DNA of 26,045 nt from DAIDKA01 sp036489445 (GCA_036489445.1 DASXFV010000039.1:1-26045), one strand, 5' to 3'; positions 7,546 through 16,079 are shown, counted from the stretch's first letter. Notes: generated by a model not told the origin, from the sequence alone. Numbers and translations: made by a program.

Positions 7546-8961
7546 CTACAAATATGGCGACAGCAACCAGCACAGACTGTCGCGCAGCAGCACCCAGGCA
7601 CTGAGGGTTGAGAGCTGCGCCGCGGTGAGCACTTTGGATCGGTCGCGCGCCTCGAGAATGTAACGGCTCAACCACTCGCAGGTGACAGAATCGTAGACTT
7701 CCATCGCGATTTCGAAGTTCAGCCTCAGGCTGCGCGGATCGAGGTTGGCGGATCCGATCTGGGCGTAACTGCCATCCATGACCAGCACCTTGGTGTGCGC
7801 GAAAGGGGGCGGCTGCAGAAACACCCGCACACCACGCTCCACCAGGGGTTTGAGCCAGCGTCGGCAGGCCCAGTCCACATAACGCAGATTGCTGCGCTCG
7901 GGCAGCACCAGGGTTACATCCACCCCGCGCAGCGCGGCCGACTGCAGCGCAGAGCTCAGTTCCGGCGGCGGAATGAAATACGGCGTCATGATCAGCAACT
8001 GCTCGCGCGCCATGGACACGGCGCCCATCATCACGGACACCAGCTTGTCGTTGTCCTCGTCCGGGCCTTCGGTAATCACGCGACACATGCACCCGCCGCG
8101 GCTGGCAGACGGTCCGGGCACGATCAGGGTCTCGTTCGCCGCAAACAGCCAGTCAACCCCAAAGGCTTCGCCCAGCTGGTGCAGCACCGGTCCACGGACC
8201 TTGAAATGCAGGTCGGCCATGCGGCGTGAACCGGCTTTGCCCACTTCCCGACCGCCAATGTTCATGCCCCCCAGGAAGCCGGTCTGCCCATCCACCAGCA
8301 ACAGCTTGCGGTGATTGCGCATATTCAGCGCGAACCGCGGCGGCCACAGCTGCGGCGGCAGAAAGCGCTGCGCCCGGACGCCAGCGCGTCGCAGCTGCGG
8401 TACCACATGCGGCCAGCTGTACCATTCGCCGACGCCATCGACCAGCACCCGCACCTGCACTCCACGTGCCGCGGCGGCTGCCAGCGCCGCGATGAACTGC
8501 TGTCCGATCGGATCGGTCTCGAAGATATAGGTCGCGAGCCACACCGTGTGCTGCGCCCCGGCAATCGCCGCGAGCATCTGCGGAAATGCGTTCTCGCCGT
8601 TTTCCAGCGATTCGATCGAATTGCCCGGGACGCGCGGCCATTGCGTGACCGCATCGCCGATGCGCATCAGATGATTGGCGGGCGCGTCCTCATTGCGGAT
8701 CCGCACCGGATTGCGCGGATTGCCCAGGGTACCGCGCAACTGCCTGGCCCGGGCGCGCACGCGGTTGATACCAAACAAGCCATACAGGATCGCTCCGCCA
8801 AGCGGAAACAACCAGCACATGGCGATCCAGGCAAAAGCGCTGCGCGGATCGGGCTTGGTCAGCAGGGCATGGATCGAAGCGAATGCCGCACAGAGCAGGG
8901 AGAGGGCCAAGACCACCCAGGCATCAAATATTGCGTGCGTCGTATGGATGGTGAACAACAT
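7546..8961 (-). CDS. cls: Cardiolipin synthase (phospholipase D family)
   Basis: 471 residues, normal for bacterial Cls. It joins two phosphatidylglycerol molecules, or a related donor pair, into cardiolipin at the inner membrane. Seen: two N-terminal membrane helices (about 12-33 and 42-64), then two phospholipase D HKD motifs: H217-x-K219-x4-D224 with the following GGMNIG, and H389-x-K391-x4-D396 with the following IGSANLD. The spacing and the phrases YIFETDPIG and TPYFIPPPEL are typical of ClsA-type enzymes. It ends in a hydrophobic stretch (SLCWLLSPYL). The ATG at 8961 is 25 bases after the rimI stop. With pssA and the PgsA-like gene in this window it makes a third phospholipid-synthesis gene, although they are not in one operon. 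Confidence 0.92.
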   Translation of the reverse strand: MLFTIHTTHAIFDAWVVLALSLLCAAFASIHALLTKPDPRSAFAWIAMCWLFPLGGAILYGLFGINRVRARARQLRGTLGNPRNPVRIRNEDAPANHLMRIGDAVTQWPRVPGNSIESLENGENAFPQMLAAIAGAQHTVWLATYIFETDPIGQQFIAALAAAAARGVQVRVLVDGVGEWYSWPHVVPQLRRAGVRAQRFLPPQLWPPRFALNMRNHRKLLLVDGQTGFLGGMNIGGREVGKAGSRRMADLHFKVRGPVLHQLGEAFGVDWLFAANETLIVPGPSASRGGCMCRVITEGPDEDNDKLVSVMMGAVSMAREQLLIMTPYFIPPPELSSALQSAALRGVDVTLVLPERSNLRYVDWACRRWLKPLVERGVRVFLQPPPFAHTKVLVMDGSYAQIGSANLDPRSLRLNFEIAMEVYDSVTCEWLSRYILEARDRSKVLTAAQLSTLSAWVLLRDSLCWLLSPYL

Positions 8962-8986
8962 GGCGTCGGGCGGGTGCCCTTGAAAC

Positions 8987-9484
8987 CTAAGGACCGGACT
9001 CGTTCTGCCGCAACCTCAGCCGCAGTACCGCTGCATCTTCGCGGCCACCCACTGCCTGGTAATAACCGCGCCGCGTGCCGATGTGCTGGAACCCCAATGA
9101 CTGGTACAGGCGCAAGGCGATGTCATTGGTAGGGCGCACTTCCAGGAATGCTTCAAGCATGCCGGCCGCTGCAGCCTGGGCCAGCAGGTACCGGATCAGC
9201 ATCCGCCCCACTCCCGCCCGACGGTAATCCTCGTGGACACACAGATTCAGGATATGGGCCTCCCCGGCACCCAGACTCATGACGGCATAGCCGACGATGC
9301 GCTGGTCCTGCACGGCAACGCGGCACAGATAGGCCACCCGCAGGCAGTCGCGGAAGATGCCTTCGGTCCAGGGAAACTGATAGGCCGCGCGCTCGATGCC
9401 GATGACCACAGCGACGTCTGCGTCACGCATGGGACGCACGGTGAGTTCACCGGCTTGAGCGAAATGGTCTGGGGCAGTGGCCAT
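8987..9484 (-). CDS. rimI: Ribosomal-protein-alanine N-acetyltransferase RimI (GNAT family)
   Basis: 165 residues from ATG 9484; a TTG at 9520 would add 12 residues and overlap the upstream gene. GNAT-fold acetyltransferase, acting on the N-terminal alanine of ribosomal protein S18 in E. coli. Seen: FPWTEGIFRDCL near the N-terminus, strand beta4 ILNLCVHEDYRRAGVGRMLI with the acetyl-CoA pyrophosphate loop R-R-A-G-V-G, and the C-terminal EVRPTNDIALRLYQSLGFQHIGTRRGYY, a RimI hallmark. It starts 19 bases after the uracil-DNA glycosylase stop. A glycosylase-rimI pairing occurs in other gammaproteobacteria, so this order is ordinary. Confidence 0.9.
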   Translation of the reverse strand: MATAPDHFAQAGELTVRPMRDADVAVVIGIERAAYQFPWTEGIFRDCLRVAYLCRVAVQDQRIVGYAVMSLGAGEAHILNLCVHEDYRRAGVGRMLIRYLLAQAAAAGMLEAFLEVRPTNDIALRLYQSLGFQHIGTRRGYYQAVGGREDAAVLRLRLRQNESGP

Positions 9485-9503
9485 AGATGTGGTCGGTGGT
9501 ACT

Positions 9504-10193
9504 TCAGGCGAGCCTGGCAAACACGCTGCGGGCGAACTTCAAATCTTCCCATGCCTTGCGTTTGTCCTGCGGCTTGCGCAACAGATACGCCGGATGATAA
9601 GTCACGATCAGCGGGGTCCTGAGGCCCCCGAACTCATGCACCTGGCCCCGCCTGGAGCCCAGACTGTCCTGTGTGCCCAGCAGATTCTGCATGGCGATGC
9701 GGCCCACGGCGAGGATCAGCCGCGGCCGGATCAGCTGGATCTGCCGCTCGAGGTAAGGCAGGCAGGCGGCCACTTCGGCGGGTGCCGGATCGCGATTGCC
9801 CGGTGGCCGGCTTTTCAGAATATTGGCAATGTACACATTTTCGCCACGCGCCAGCCCGATGGCCCGCAACATGGCATCCAGGAGTTGCCCGGCACGACCC
9901 ACAAAGGGCTCACCTTGCCGATCCTCCTCAGCACCCGGCGCTTCACCCACCACCAGCCATTGGGCGTGTCGGTCGCCCACGCCCAGCACGGGCCGGGTGC
10001 GGGTCCGGTACAGCTCGCAGCGGGTGCAGTCCGTGACCTCGTCGGCCAGCTGCTGCCAGGCGCGCTCAACCTTTACCGTGGGCGTACCACCAGGCACAGC
10101 GGGCACACCGGGCGCGCCGCGCGGCAGCCACTCCTCGATGCCCAGCGCCGCCAGGTAGTGTCGGCGCCGCAAAGCCTCGCCAGACTCAGCCAA
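9504..10193 (-). CDS. Family 4 uracil-DNA glycosylase with one cluster cysteine replaced by serine
   Basis: 229 residues. Removes uracil arising in DNA from cytosine deamination. Seen: motif GEAPGAEEDRQGEPFVGRAGQLLD (83-106; residues E84, P86, G87, G94, F97, G99) and HPAYLL in the C-terminal motif. Family 4 enzymes bind a 4Fe-4S cluster through four Cys. Here C56, C59 and C144 are present with the right spacing, but the third position reads KSRPPGNRDP, so residue 128 is Ser (AGC) instead of Cys. I choose TTG at 10193, which overlaps the pssA stop by eight bases and has GGGGG upstream. The frame stays open further upstream, but that part is Cys/Trp-rich nonsense read inside pssA. The fold call is firm; whether it carries a full cluster is open. 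Confidence 0.88.
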   Translation of the reverse strand: MAESGEALRRRHYLAALGIEEWLPRGAPGVPAVPGGTPTVKVERAWQQLADEVTDCTRCELYRTRTRPVLGVGDRHAQWLVVGEAPGAEEDRQGEPFVGRAGQLLDAMLRAIGLARGENVYIANILKSRPPGNRDPAPAEVAACLPYLERQIQLIRPRLILAVGRIAMQNLLGTQDSLGSRRGQVHEFGGLRTPLIVTYHPAYLLRKPQDKRKAWEDLKFARSVFARLA

Positions 10194-10977
10194 GCTGCGC
10201 GGACCCCCGAAACAGGCGCCGCACGCGTCGGGCCACCCACAACAGGGGCGCGGAGGCAGCATAGACCCCAAAGATCGACAGCAACATGGTGGGCGGATCA
10301 ATCGCCACCAGCACAAAGAACACCGGCACCAGCAGCATGTAGGCCCAGCGGATGCGCCGATCCAGATCAAACTGCTTGAAACTGGGATAACCGAAACCGC
10401 TCACCATCAGCGCGCCGGCAATCGCCGTGATCCCAAAAGCCAGGATCAGGCCCGGCAGGCCCGGTTCGCGCCATTCACTGGAGTACCAGATGAACGCCGC
10501 CACAATGGCGGCCGCCGAGGGACTGGGTAGACCCTCGAAATAACGCTTGTCCGCAGTCGCCGCCCGCGCATTGAAGCGCGCCAGGCGCAACGCGGCCGCC
10601 ACGCAGTAGAAGAATGCCGCCAGCCACCCGATGCGCCCCCAGGCCCGGCCATATTCGGCAATGCGGACGACACCCCATTGATAGGAAATGATGGCTGGAG
10701 CCAGACCGAAGGAGACCATGTCCGAGAGGCTGTCGTATTCCTTGCCGAAAGCGCTCTCGGTGCGGGTGGCCCGGGCCGCGCGGCCATCGAGCGTGTCGAA
10801 GAACGCGGCCACGAACACCGCGATGCCCGCCGCGGCGAAGTGCTTGTCGATCGCCGCGACGATGCCGTAGAAGCCGGAGAACAGCGCCCCGGTGGTCAGT
10901 AAATTGGGCAACAGGTAGATGCTGCGGCTCCGCGGGCGCGCAACAGGCTCGTCGGTGTGCTCGGTGGGCTCAGTCAT
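10186..10977 (-). CDS. pssA: CDP-diacylglycerol-serine O-phosphatidyltransferase
   Basis: 263 residues. Integral membrane enzyme making phosphatidylserine, the precursor of phosphatidylethanolamine. The CDP-alcohol phosphotransferase motif D-G-x2-A-R-x8-G-x3-D-x3-D is complete (D64, G65, A68, R69, G78, D82, D86). Around it are hydrophobic segments at about 22-42, 48-62, 90-112, 115-133, 150-165, 178-198 and 215-245. SIYLLPNLLTTGALFSGFYG at the start and RLARFNARA plus FEGLPSPSAA in the middle are typical of the membrane-bound (subclass II) PssA. First gene of the minus-strand run pssA, glycosylase gene, rimI, cls; divergent from the lytic transglycosylase gene across 81 bases. Confidence 0.93.
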   Translation of the reverse strand: MTEPTEHTDEPVARPRSRSIYLLPNLLTTGALFSGFYGIVAAIDKHFAAAGIAVFVAAFFDTLDGRAARATRTESAFGKEYDSLSDMVSFGLAPAIISYQWGVVRIAEYGRAWGRIGWLAAFFYCVAAALRLARFNARAATADKRYFEGLPSPSAAAIVAAFIWYSSEWREPGLPGLILAFGITAIAGALMVSGFGYPSFKQFDLDRRIRWAYMLLVPVFFVLVAIDPPTMLLSIFGVYAASAPLLWVARRVRRLFRGSAQLG

Positions 10978-11058
10978 GATCGCGGGATGATACTGTAAGA
11001 TCGCCCGTACCGACTCGGTCGCAGCGCGTTCAGTCTATACATTTCAGCCTATTTTTCC

Positions 11059-11724
11059 GTGCCAGCCCAGAGGTTTGCCCGCAAATTGCGTCTGCCACCG
11101 TGCTTCGTATGCCTGCTGCTGGGTCTGCTCGGCGCTTTGGCAACTGCCGCGGCGCGCGCCGACCAGCAGCTCGATCCCGGCCTGCGAAGTGTGGTCGCGG
11201 CGGCGATTGCTCAGGCCCAATGCTTTCCGGACCGATTCGACTCGGCGGTCTGGTACAAACTGATGGAGCCGCGGCTGCGCAGCCGGGTCAAGGATGCCGC
11301 CGAACGCCTGGAGATCCTCACCGCCGTCTACTGCGAGACCCATCGCAGCGATGCGACGCCGCTGCCCCCGGGACTGGTGCTCGCGGTCATCGACATCGAA
11401 AGCCGCTTCGATCGCTGGGCGGTCTCCAATGCCGGGGCCGTCGGTCTCATGCAAGTGATGCCGTTCTGGCCGGAACGCTTAGGCATGCGCCGCTACGAAC
11501 TGGTACACGACACGCCGAACATCCGCATGGGCTGCGCCATCCTGCGCTTCTATCTGCAGCAGGAGCATAACGACTACGCCCGTGCGCTGGCCCGCTACAA
11601 CGGCAGTGTCGGTCGGCGCAATTACTCGGACCTGGTGCTGGGACGCTGGGCACACTGGACGGGAGCCGATGACCTGGGCGCCCCGCCCTCGCATCACTCG
11701 GCGGCGAATCCCCCGCGCGGCTGA
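11059..11724 (+). CDS. Exported lytic transglycosylase (SLT domain)
   Basis: 221 residues from GTG 11059. Cleaves the MurNAc-GlcNAc bond in peptidoglycan. Seen: a signal peptide (basic start, hydrophobic core FVCLLLGLLGALATA, likely cleavage after ARA near residue 34), then a soluble domain with the SLT catalytic region: LAVIDIESRFDRWAVS with candidate catalytic E114, AGAVGLMQVMPFW, and ALARYNGSVGRRNY. This order (ES, GLMQ, AYN-like) is that of family 1 lytic transglycosylases. The Glu is followed by Ser-Arg-Phe-Asp, as in active members. Its 3' end overlaps the convergent acylphosphatase gene by 31 bases. A TATACA hexamer at 11036-11041 might be a -10 but has no matching -35. Confidence 0.88.
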   Translation: MPAQRFARKLRLPPCFVCLLLGLLGALATAAARADQQLDPGLRSVVAAAIAQAQCFPDRFDSAVWYKLMEPRLRSRVKDAAERLEILTAVYCETHRSDATPLPPGLVLAVIDIESRFDRWAVSNAGAVGLMQVMPFWPERLGMRRYELVHDTPNIRMGCAILRFYLQQEHNDYARALARYNGSVGRRNYSDLVLGRWAHWTGADDLGAPPSHHSAANPPRG

Positions 11725-11963
11725 GTCCCCGGCGCATCGCGGACTTCCACAGCCTTCACCTTCGAGGCGCTGGATCCCACCCACAGCCACTGGATGAAGT
11801 CCGCCACCGCGGTATCCGGACCCTGTGCCAGCACTTCGACCCGCCCGTCGGGCAGATTGCGTGCATAGCCGGTGATGCCCATTGCCTGCGCGCGGCTGAC
11901 CGTCGTGCCCCGATAGAACACGCCCTGCACCCGCCCGCTTACCCAACAGATCTTGCTCGCCAT
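11694..11963 (-). CDS. acyP: Acylphosphatase
   Basis: 89 residues, the normal size. Hydrolyses carboxyl-phosphate bonds of small acyl phosphates. The signature GRVQGVFYR (10-18) supplies the phosphate-binding Arg18, and GITGYARNLPDG (29-40) supplies the catalytic Asn36; VEVLAQG follows, as in the family. I take ATG at 11963; the frame is open further upstream, but that part lies inside wrbA on the other strand and has no family match. Only 20 bases separate this ATG from the wrbA ATG, so any promoter must lie within wrbA. The 3' end runs 31 bases into the lytic transglycosylase gene. Confidence 0.92.
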   Translation of the reverse strand: MASKICWVSGRVQGVFYRGTTVSRAQAMGITGYARNLPDGRVEVLAQGPDTAVADFIQWLWVGSSASKVKAVEVRDAPGTQPRGGFAAE

Positions 11964-11983
11964 GCCAGGGTAAGATACTGCAC

Positions 11984-12577
11984 ATGGCACGCATTCTGGT
12001 TCTGTTCTATTCACGTACTGGCGCCACATTGGAACTGGCCCGACACGTGTGTCGGGGCATTGAGAGCGTGACCGGTGCCAGCGCGGTACTGCGCACCGTG
12101 CCACCGGTGGTCACCACCGCGGAGCATCCAGCCCAACCGGTGCCCGCCAGTGGACCGGCTTACGCCACCCCGGAGGATCTGGCGAGTGCCGATGGCCTGG
12201 TCCTGGGCAGCCCGACGCGCTTCGGCAATATGGCCGCACCGCTCAAACATTTTCTGGATGGCACGGGCGCGATTTGGGCCAGCGGGGCATTGGCCGGCAA
12301 GCCTGCGGCGGTGTTCACCGCCACGCAGACCCTGCACGGTGGTCAGGAAACCACGCTCTTGAGCATGATGCTGCCGCTGCTACATCACGGCATGATCCTG
12401 GTGGGGTTGCCGTACACGGAAGTCGCGCTTCACCAGACCCGCTCCGGTGGCAGCCCCTACGGTGCCAGCCATGTCAGCGGCCTGGCCACCAATGGCTTGA
12501 GTGCCGAAGAGAAGGAGCTTGGCCAGGCACTCGGCGCACGCGTGGCGCGGATTGCGCTACGACTGTGTGCGGCCTAG
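11984..12577 (+). CDS. wrbA: WrbA-type NAD(P)H:quinone oxidoreductase (flavodoxin fold)
   Basis: 197 residues, normal for WrbA. FMN-dependent two-electron reduction of quinones, protecting against redox cycling. Seen: the FMN phosphate loop FYSRTGATLELA at the N-terminus, the WrbA-specific SPTRFGNMAAPLKHFLDGTGAIW in the middle, then GGQETTLLSMMLPLLHHGMILVGLPY, a strong family signature. Start at ATG 11984, only 20 bases from the divergent acylphosphatase start. The 3' end overlaps the convergent hda gene by 21 bases. Confidence 0.93.
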   Translation: MARILVLFYSRTGATLELARHVCRGIESVTGASAVLRTVPPVVTTAEHPAQPVPASGPAYATPEDLASADGLVLGSPTRFGNMAAPLKHFLDGTGAIWASGALAGKPAAVFTATQTLHGGQETTLLSMMLPLLHHGMILVGLPYTEVALHQTRSGGSPYGASHVSGLATNGLSAEEKELGQALGARVARIALRLCAA

Positions 12578-13255
12578 CAGCACGCTGCGGATAAAGGGCA
12601 GCGTCAGGCGCCGCTGCGCCACCAGCGCCGCACTGTCCAGAGTGTCGAGCAACTGGTACAGCGTTCCCATATCGCGCGGATAGCGCCTTTGCAGCCAGTG
12701 CGCGACGTCGTCCGGTAACTCGAAGCCGCGCACCGCCGCGCGCAGCATCAGGGCATCACGCTGCCCGGTCTCATCCAGTGGCCGCAACGCGTGAATCGCC
12801 GCGGCGGTGAAGCGTGACCCCAGATCCTTGAGCCCCCAGCACAGCAGTGCCGGTGGTTCGGGCGCCGCGGCGAGCAGCGAACCCCCGCACTCCTCGAGTT
12901 CGCGATGCAGGCCAAACAGCGCCTGCTCCCATTGCGCATCCCCGGCCGCCAGATGAATGTCATCCAGACAGACCAGTTCCAGCCGGGGCAGACCTTCGAG
13001 CGCGGCGGGCCCCAGCCGCAGCAGCTGCGACAGGGGAAAGTATCCACAGCGCCGGACCGCTGGGGTGTGGGCGCAAGTGGCCTGCAGCAGATGCGACTTG
13101 CCGCTGGCATGCGGTCCGGCCAGCCAGGTCACGCCCCGGGCGGCACCAGCGGCCATGCCCTTGAGGTGCTCCAGCAGCTGCTCGTTGCCGCGCGGCCAGA
13201 AGGTTTCGAATACGGCGCGGTCAGCCAGCCGTAAGCCAAGGGGCAATTGATCCAT
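12557..13255 (-). CDS. hda: DnaA regulatory inactivator Hda
   Basis: 232 residues. Hda works with the DNA-loaded sliding clamp to make DnaA hydrolyse its ATP and so limits replication initiation. Seen: an N-terminal clamp-binding peptide QLPLGL (3-8), Walker A GPHASGKS (47-54), Walker B LVCLDDIHLAAG, and the C-terminal AAA+ lid with RRYPRDMGTLYQLLDTLD. It lacks the DNA-binding domain of DnaA, as expected. The start at ATG 13255 is set by the clamp-binding peptide; the open frame further upstream lies inside the phosphatidyltransferase gene. It begins two bases after that gene's TAA, so the two are co-translated. The 3' end overlaps wrbA by 21 bases. Confidence 0.93.
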   Translation of the reverse strand: MDQLPLGLRLADRAVFETFWPRGNEQLLEHLKGMAAGAARGVTWLAGPHASGKSHLLQATCAHTPAVRRCGYFPLSQLLRLGPAALEGLPRLELVCLDDIHLAAGDAQWEQALFGLHRELEECGGSLLAAAPEPPALLCWGLKDLGSRFTAAAIHALRPLDETGQRDALMLRAAVRGFELPDDVAHWLQRRYPRDMGTLYQLLDTLDSAALVAQRRLTLPFIRSVLLGRTQS

Positions 13256-13257
13256 GC

Positions 13258-13809
13258 TTATGCCGCCGCGCGGCTCGCACGCCGGGAATACTCGATGACA
13301 TAGCCTGCCCCGGAGAGGACCGTGGTGACCAGCGTCAGCATCGCCCCCAGCTCCAGCAGCGCCACCGGCGGGAAACCGATCGCCTTGAACATCAATATGC
13401 CCAGCAGATAGGCCAGCTGTACCAGGGTGTTGAGCTTGCTGGCGAAGGTGGGTCGGCCTTCCAAGGGCCCGAGCCAGGCCAGAAAGCACAGCGCCCCCAG
13501 GGCAATCATCACATCGCGCGTGACGACCACGGCCGTGAGCCAGCGCGGTACCAACCCCATCCAGGCGGCTGCCACGAAGACCGTGATCAGCAGGCATTTG
13601 TCGGCCACCGGATCCAGCCACTTGCCCAGCTCACTGGTCCAGCCGAAGCGTTTGGCGACAAAGCCATCCGCCAGATCCGAGACCCCGGCAATGCCGAAGC
13701 ATACTGCGGCCCAGCCGTAGTCACGCACCTCAAGTGCGGCGAGGATCGGCCAGATGAGCGCAATACGGCCCAGGCAGATCAGGTTTGGCAGCTGACGCAG
13801 CGCGGTCAC
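13258..13809 (-). CDS. CDP-alcohol phosphatidyltransferase, PgsA-like
   Basis: 183 residues from GTG 13809, whose GTG overlaps the DUF2066 stop as GTGA. Small multi-helix membrane enzyme that transfers a phosphatidyl group from a CDP-lipid to an alcohol. Motif D48-G49-x2-A52-K53-x8-G62-x3-D66-x3-D70 is complete except that the usual Arg after Ala is Lys, with an Arg following it. The sequence LPNLICLGRI at the start and LDPVADKCLLI after the motif are typical of PgsA (phosphatidylglycerophosphate synthase). This locus, between a DUF2066 gene and hda, often carries such a gene in gammaproteobacteria, and the genome may also hold a separate true pgsA. I therefore leave the symbol blank and the alcohol substrate open. 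Confidence 0.88.
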   Translation of the reverse strand: MTALRQLPNLICLGRIALIWPILAALEVRDYGWAAVCFGIAGVSDLADGFVAKRFGWTSELGKWLDPVADKCLLITVFVAAAWMGLVPRWLTAVVVTRDVMIALGALCFLAWLGPLEGRPTFASKLNTLVQLAYLLGILMFKAIGFPPVALLELGAMLTLVTTVLSGAGYVIEYSRRASRAAA

Positions 13810-14783
13810 GGCGTGTAGGTCAGTTGCACCTGGGAGGCGCCGCCCGCTGCGCCCCCAAAGTGCTGCGACCCGGCCAGCGCGCGCAGCAGTGCATCGCCCC
13901 CGCCACGCACGCCCAGTGAGAAGGTGGCCGTGTTGCCCTGCGCCGCCGTCAGTCCCGATGACTGCACACCCGGCACGGCCCGCAGCGTCTGCTCCACATG
14001 CGCATAGTCGGCCAGCGTCGCGACGCCTGCGATCTGTACTGTCACCTGCTCCAGGGGCCTGGAACCCACATCCACCGCCACGCTGGCCAGGGAATCCGCA
14101 GCGCCGTTGATGCCGGCATCCGAGGCGCCCATCCAGCCGGCGGAGCTGTAACTGCTGACCAGATGCCACTGCCATTGCCCGGTATTGGCCGGATCCGCCT
14201 GACCGATCAGCACCGCATCGCCCCCTAGGGCCTGGGCACTGTGCAATACCGCATCGTCTGGCAGCGGCGCGCCTGCCGGATCGGTCACCGCCAGCGGCAC
14301 GACACTGATGGGCAGGCCGCGCGCCTCCGCGGTCTGTTCCAGCTGCACCCGCAGGGCATCAGCAGCCGGGCCGCTGGGCACGGGGTTGATCGCGACCAAG
14401 GTGAAGGGACGGTTGCTGTCCCACAGACTGCCGCCCGCGGCGACAATGGCCTGCATCACCCGTACGGCGTCGAAGTGCAACTGCACGGCGTCGCCGGGTA
14501 GCGCCCTGGAGTCCTTCAGGTACAGCCCGGCATCCTGGATGAGGGCATTGAACTGCGGATTGGCAGCTGCATCGCGGCGGCCGGTGGCGCGCACCAGCGC
14601 CTGCCTCATGCCTTCGGCGACGACGGTGGTTGCGGAGGCGCCGCGCACGGTGACCTCATACACGTGCACTGGCCGCAGTGCCCAGGCAGGCGCCGCCCCC
14701 AGCAGGCCCAGCAGGGCGGCGGCCAATCTCATCCCGCCGTTCTTGCGAAACGGCGCCCGGGGCGATCGATGCGGCAGGTTCAT
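13806..14783 (-). CDS. DUF2066 exported protein
   Basis: 325 residues from ATG 14783. ATGs at 14798 and 14732 are alternatives; the last gives the shortest signal peptide. Seen: a basic N-terminal stretch, then the hydrophobic core LAAALLGLLGAAPAWA, with cleavage likely after AWA; the mature part begins VHVYEVTV. LVRATGRRDAAANPQF is the conserved DUF2066 segment (usually a VRxTGR block). The C-terminal half (VGSRPLEQVTVQIAGVATLADYAHVEQTL) resembles a small repeated ferredoxin-like domain. Function unknown. First gene of an operon with the phosphatidyltransferase and hda. The start lies very close to the divergent DUF3108 gene. Confidence 0.82.
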   Translation of the reverse strand: MNLPHRSPRAPFRKNGGMRLAAALLGLLGAAPAWALRPVHVYEVTVRGASATTVVAEGMRQALVRATGRRDAAANPQFNALIQDAGLYLKDSRALPGDAVQLHFDAVRVMQAIVAAGGSLWDSNRPFTLVAINPVPSGPAADALRVQLEQTAEARGLPISVVPLAVTDPAGAPLPDDAVLHSAQALGGDAVLIGQADPANTGQWQWHLVSSYSSAGWMGASDAGINGAADSLASVAVDVGSRPLEQVTVQIAGVATLADYAHVEQTLRAVPGVQSSGLTAAQGNTATFSLGVRGGGDALLRALAGSQHFGGAAGGASQVQLTYTP

Positions 14784-14789
14784 GGCGCT

Positions 14790-14799
14790 ATTGTACAAT
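14790..14799. promoter_or_regulatory. ATTGTACAAT palindrome between DUF2066 and DUF3108, possible shared -10
   Basis: This ten-base perfect palindrome contains TACAAT on both strands, so it could act as a -10 in both directions in the very short divergent gap. I find no convincing -35 at 16-18 bases on either side, so this is only a candidate. Confidence 0.3.
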
Positions 14800-14806
14800 T
14801 ACCAGC

Positions 14807-15487
14807 GTGTTGACCTCGTCCATGCCGCCACAGCCCCCGCCGGTGCCCTTTGTCGCCACCTACCAGGTGGCCTGGCACGGCATTACGGCCGGAGACTCCA
14901 CCCTGCAGCTGGCCGCCCAAACTCCGGGCACTTTCACCTATAGCTCCAATATCCGCGCGCACGGCCTGTTTCGTCTGGTGTTTCCGGATGCGCTGATCCA
15001 GAGCAGCACGTTCACGCTGGGGGACGGCCACATTATTCCCCTGCACTACCAGGAAACCGGCCAGGCGCGCAATCACGCCGATGATGTGGATCTGTCGTTT
15101 GACCGGGCCACCGGTCGGGTTCATGGCACCTCCCAGACCCATCCGGTGGACCAACCGCTGGATCCGGGCATCCAGGATCCCATGTCGGTGCAGATCGAAC
15201 TGATGCGCGAACTGCAGGCGGGACTTGCGCCCACGAAGTTCAAGCTGTTCGACAAGGACGAGGCCAAGGAATACTTCTACACGCGCGAGCGCACGGAAGT
15301 CCTGGACACCCCGTTGGGGAAGCTGGAGACGGTGATTTATCGCAGCGACCGGCCCGGCTCCGATCGGGTCACCCGGTTGTGGCTCGCGCCATCGATGAAT
15401 TACCTGCCGCTACAGGCCGCGCGCAGCCGCAACGGCAGTGTCGACCTGTCGATGCGCATCATCAGCGTCACGCACCCCACGCCTTGA
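14807..15487 (+). CDS. DUF3108 protein lacking the usual signal peptide
   Basis: 226 residues from GTG 14807, or 221 from ATG 14822. The family is normally periplasmic or envelope-exposed. The core is clear: FVATYQVAWHGITAGDSTLQL, NIRAHGLFRLVFPDALIQSSTF, LPLHYQE-like IIPLHYQE, and VDLSFDRATGRVHG, ending with the DRVTRLWLAPSMNYLPLQAARS block. The N-terminus is only MLTSSMPPQPPPVPF, with no hydrophobic core, and the frame upstream is not hydrophobic either, so the usual signal peptide is missing. It may have been lost when the DUF2066 and DUF3108 genes came together, or the protein is now cytoplasmic. Ends four bases from the convergent dcd stop. Confidence 0.82.
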   Translation: MLTSSMPPQPPPVPFVATYQVAWHGITAGDSTLQLAAQTPGTFTYSSNIRAHGLFRLVFPDALIQSSTFTLGDGHIIPLHYQETGQARNHADDVDLSFDRATGRVHGTSQTHPVDQPLDPGIQDPMSVQIELMRELQAGLAPTKFKLFDKDEAKEYFYTRERTEVLDTPLGKLETVIYRSDRPGSDRVTRLWLAPSMNYLPLQAARSRNGSVDLSMRIISVTHPTP

Positions 15488-15491
15488 TGCG

Positions 15492-16058
<567 letters not shown>

Positions 16059-16079
16059 CGCTTCACCCTGCGCTCTTCC

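Noticed and set aside
10194..10370. Cys/Trp-rich N-terminal extension of the uracil-DNA glycosylase
   Set aside because: Out-of-frame reading of the 3' end of pssA; the family has no such extension.
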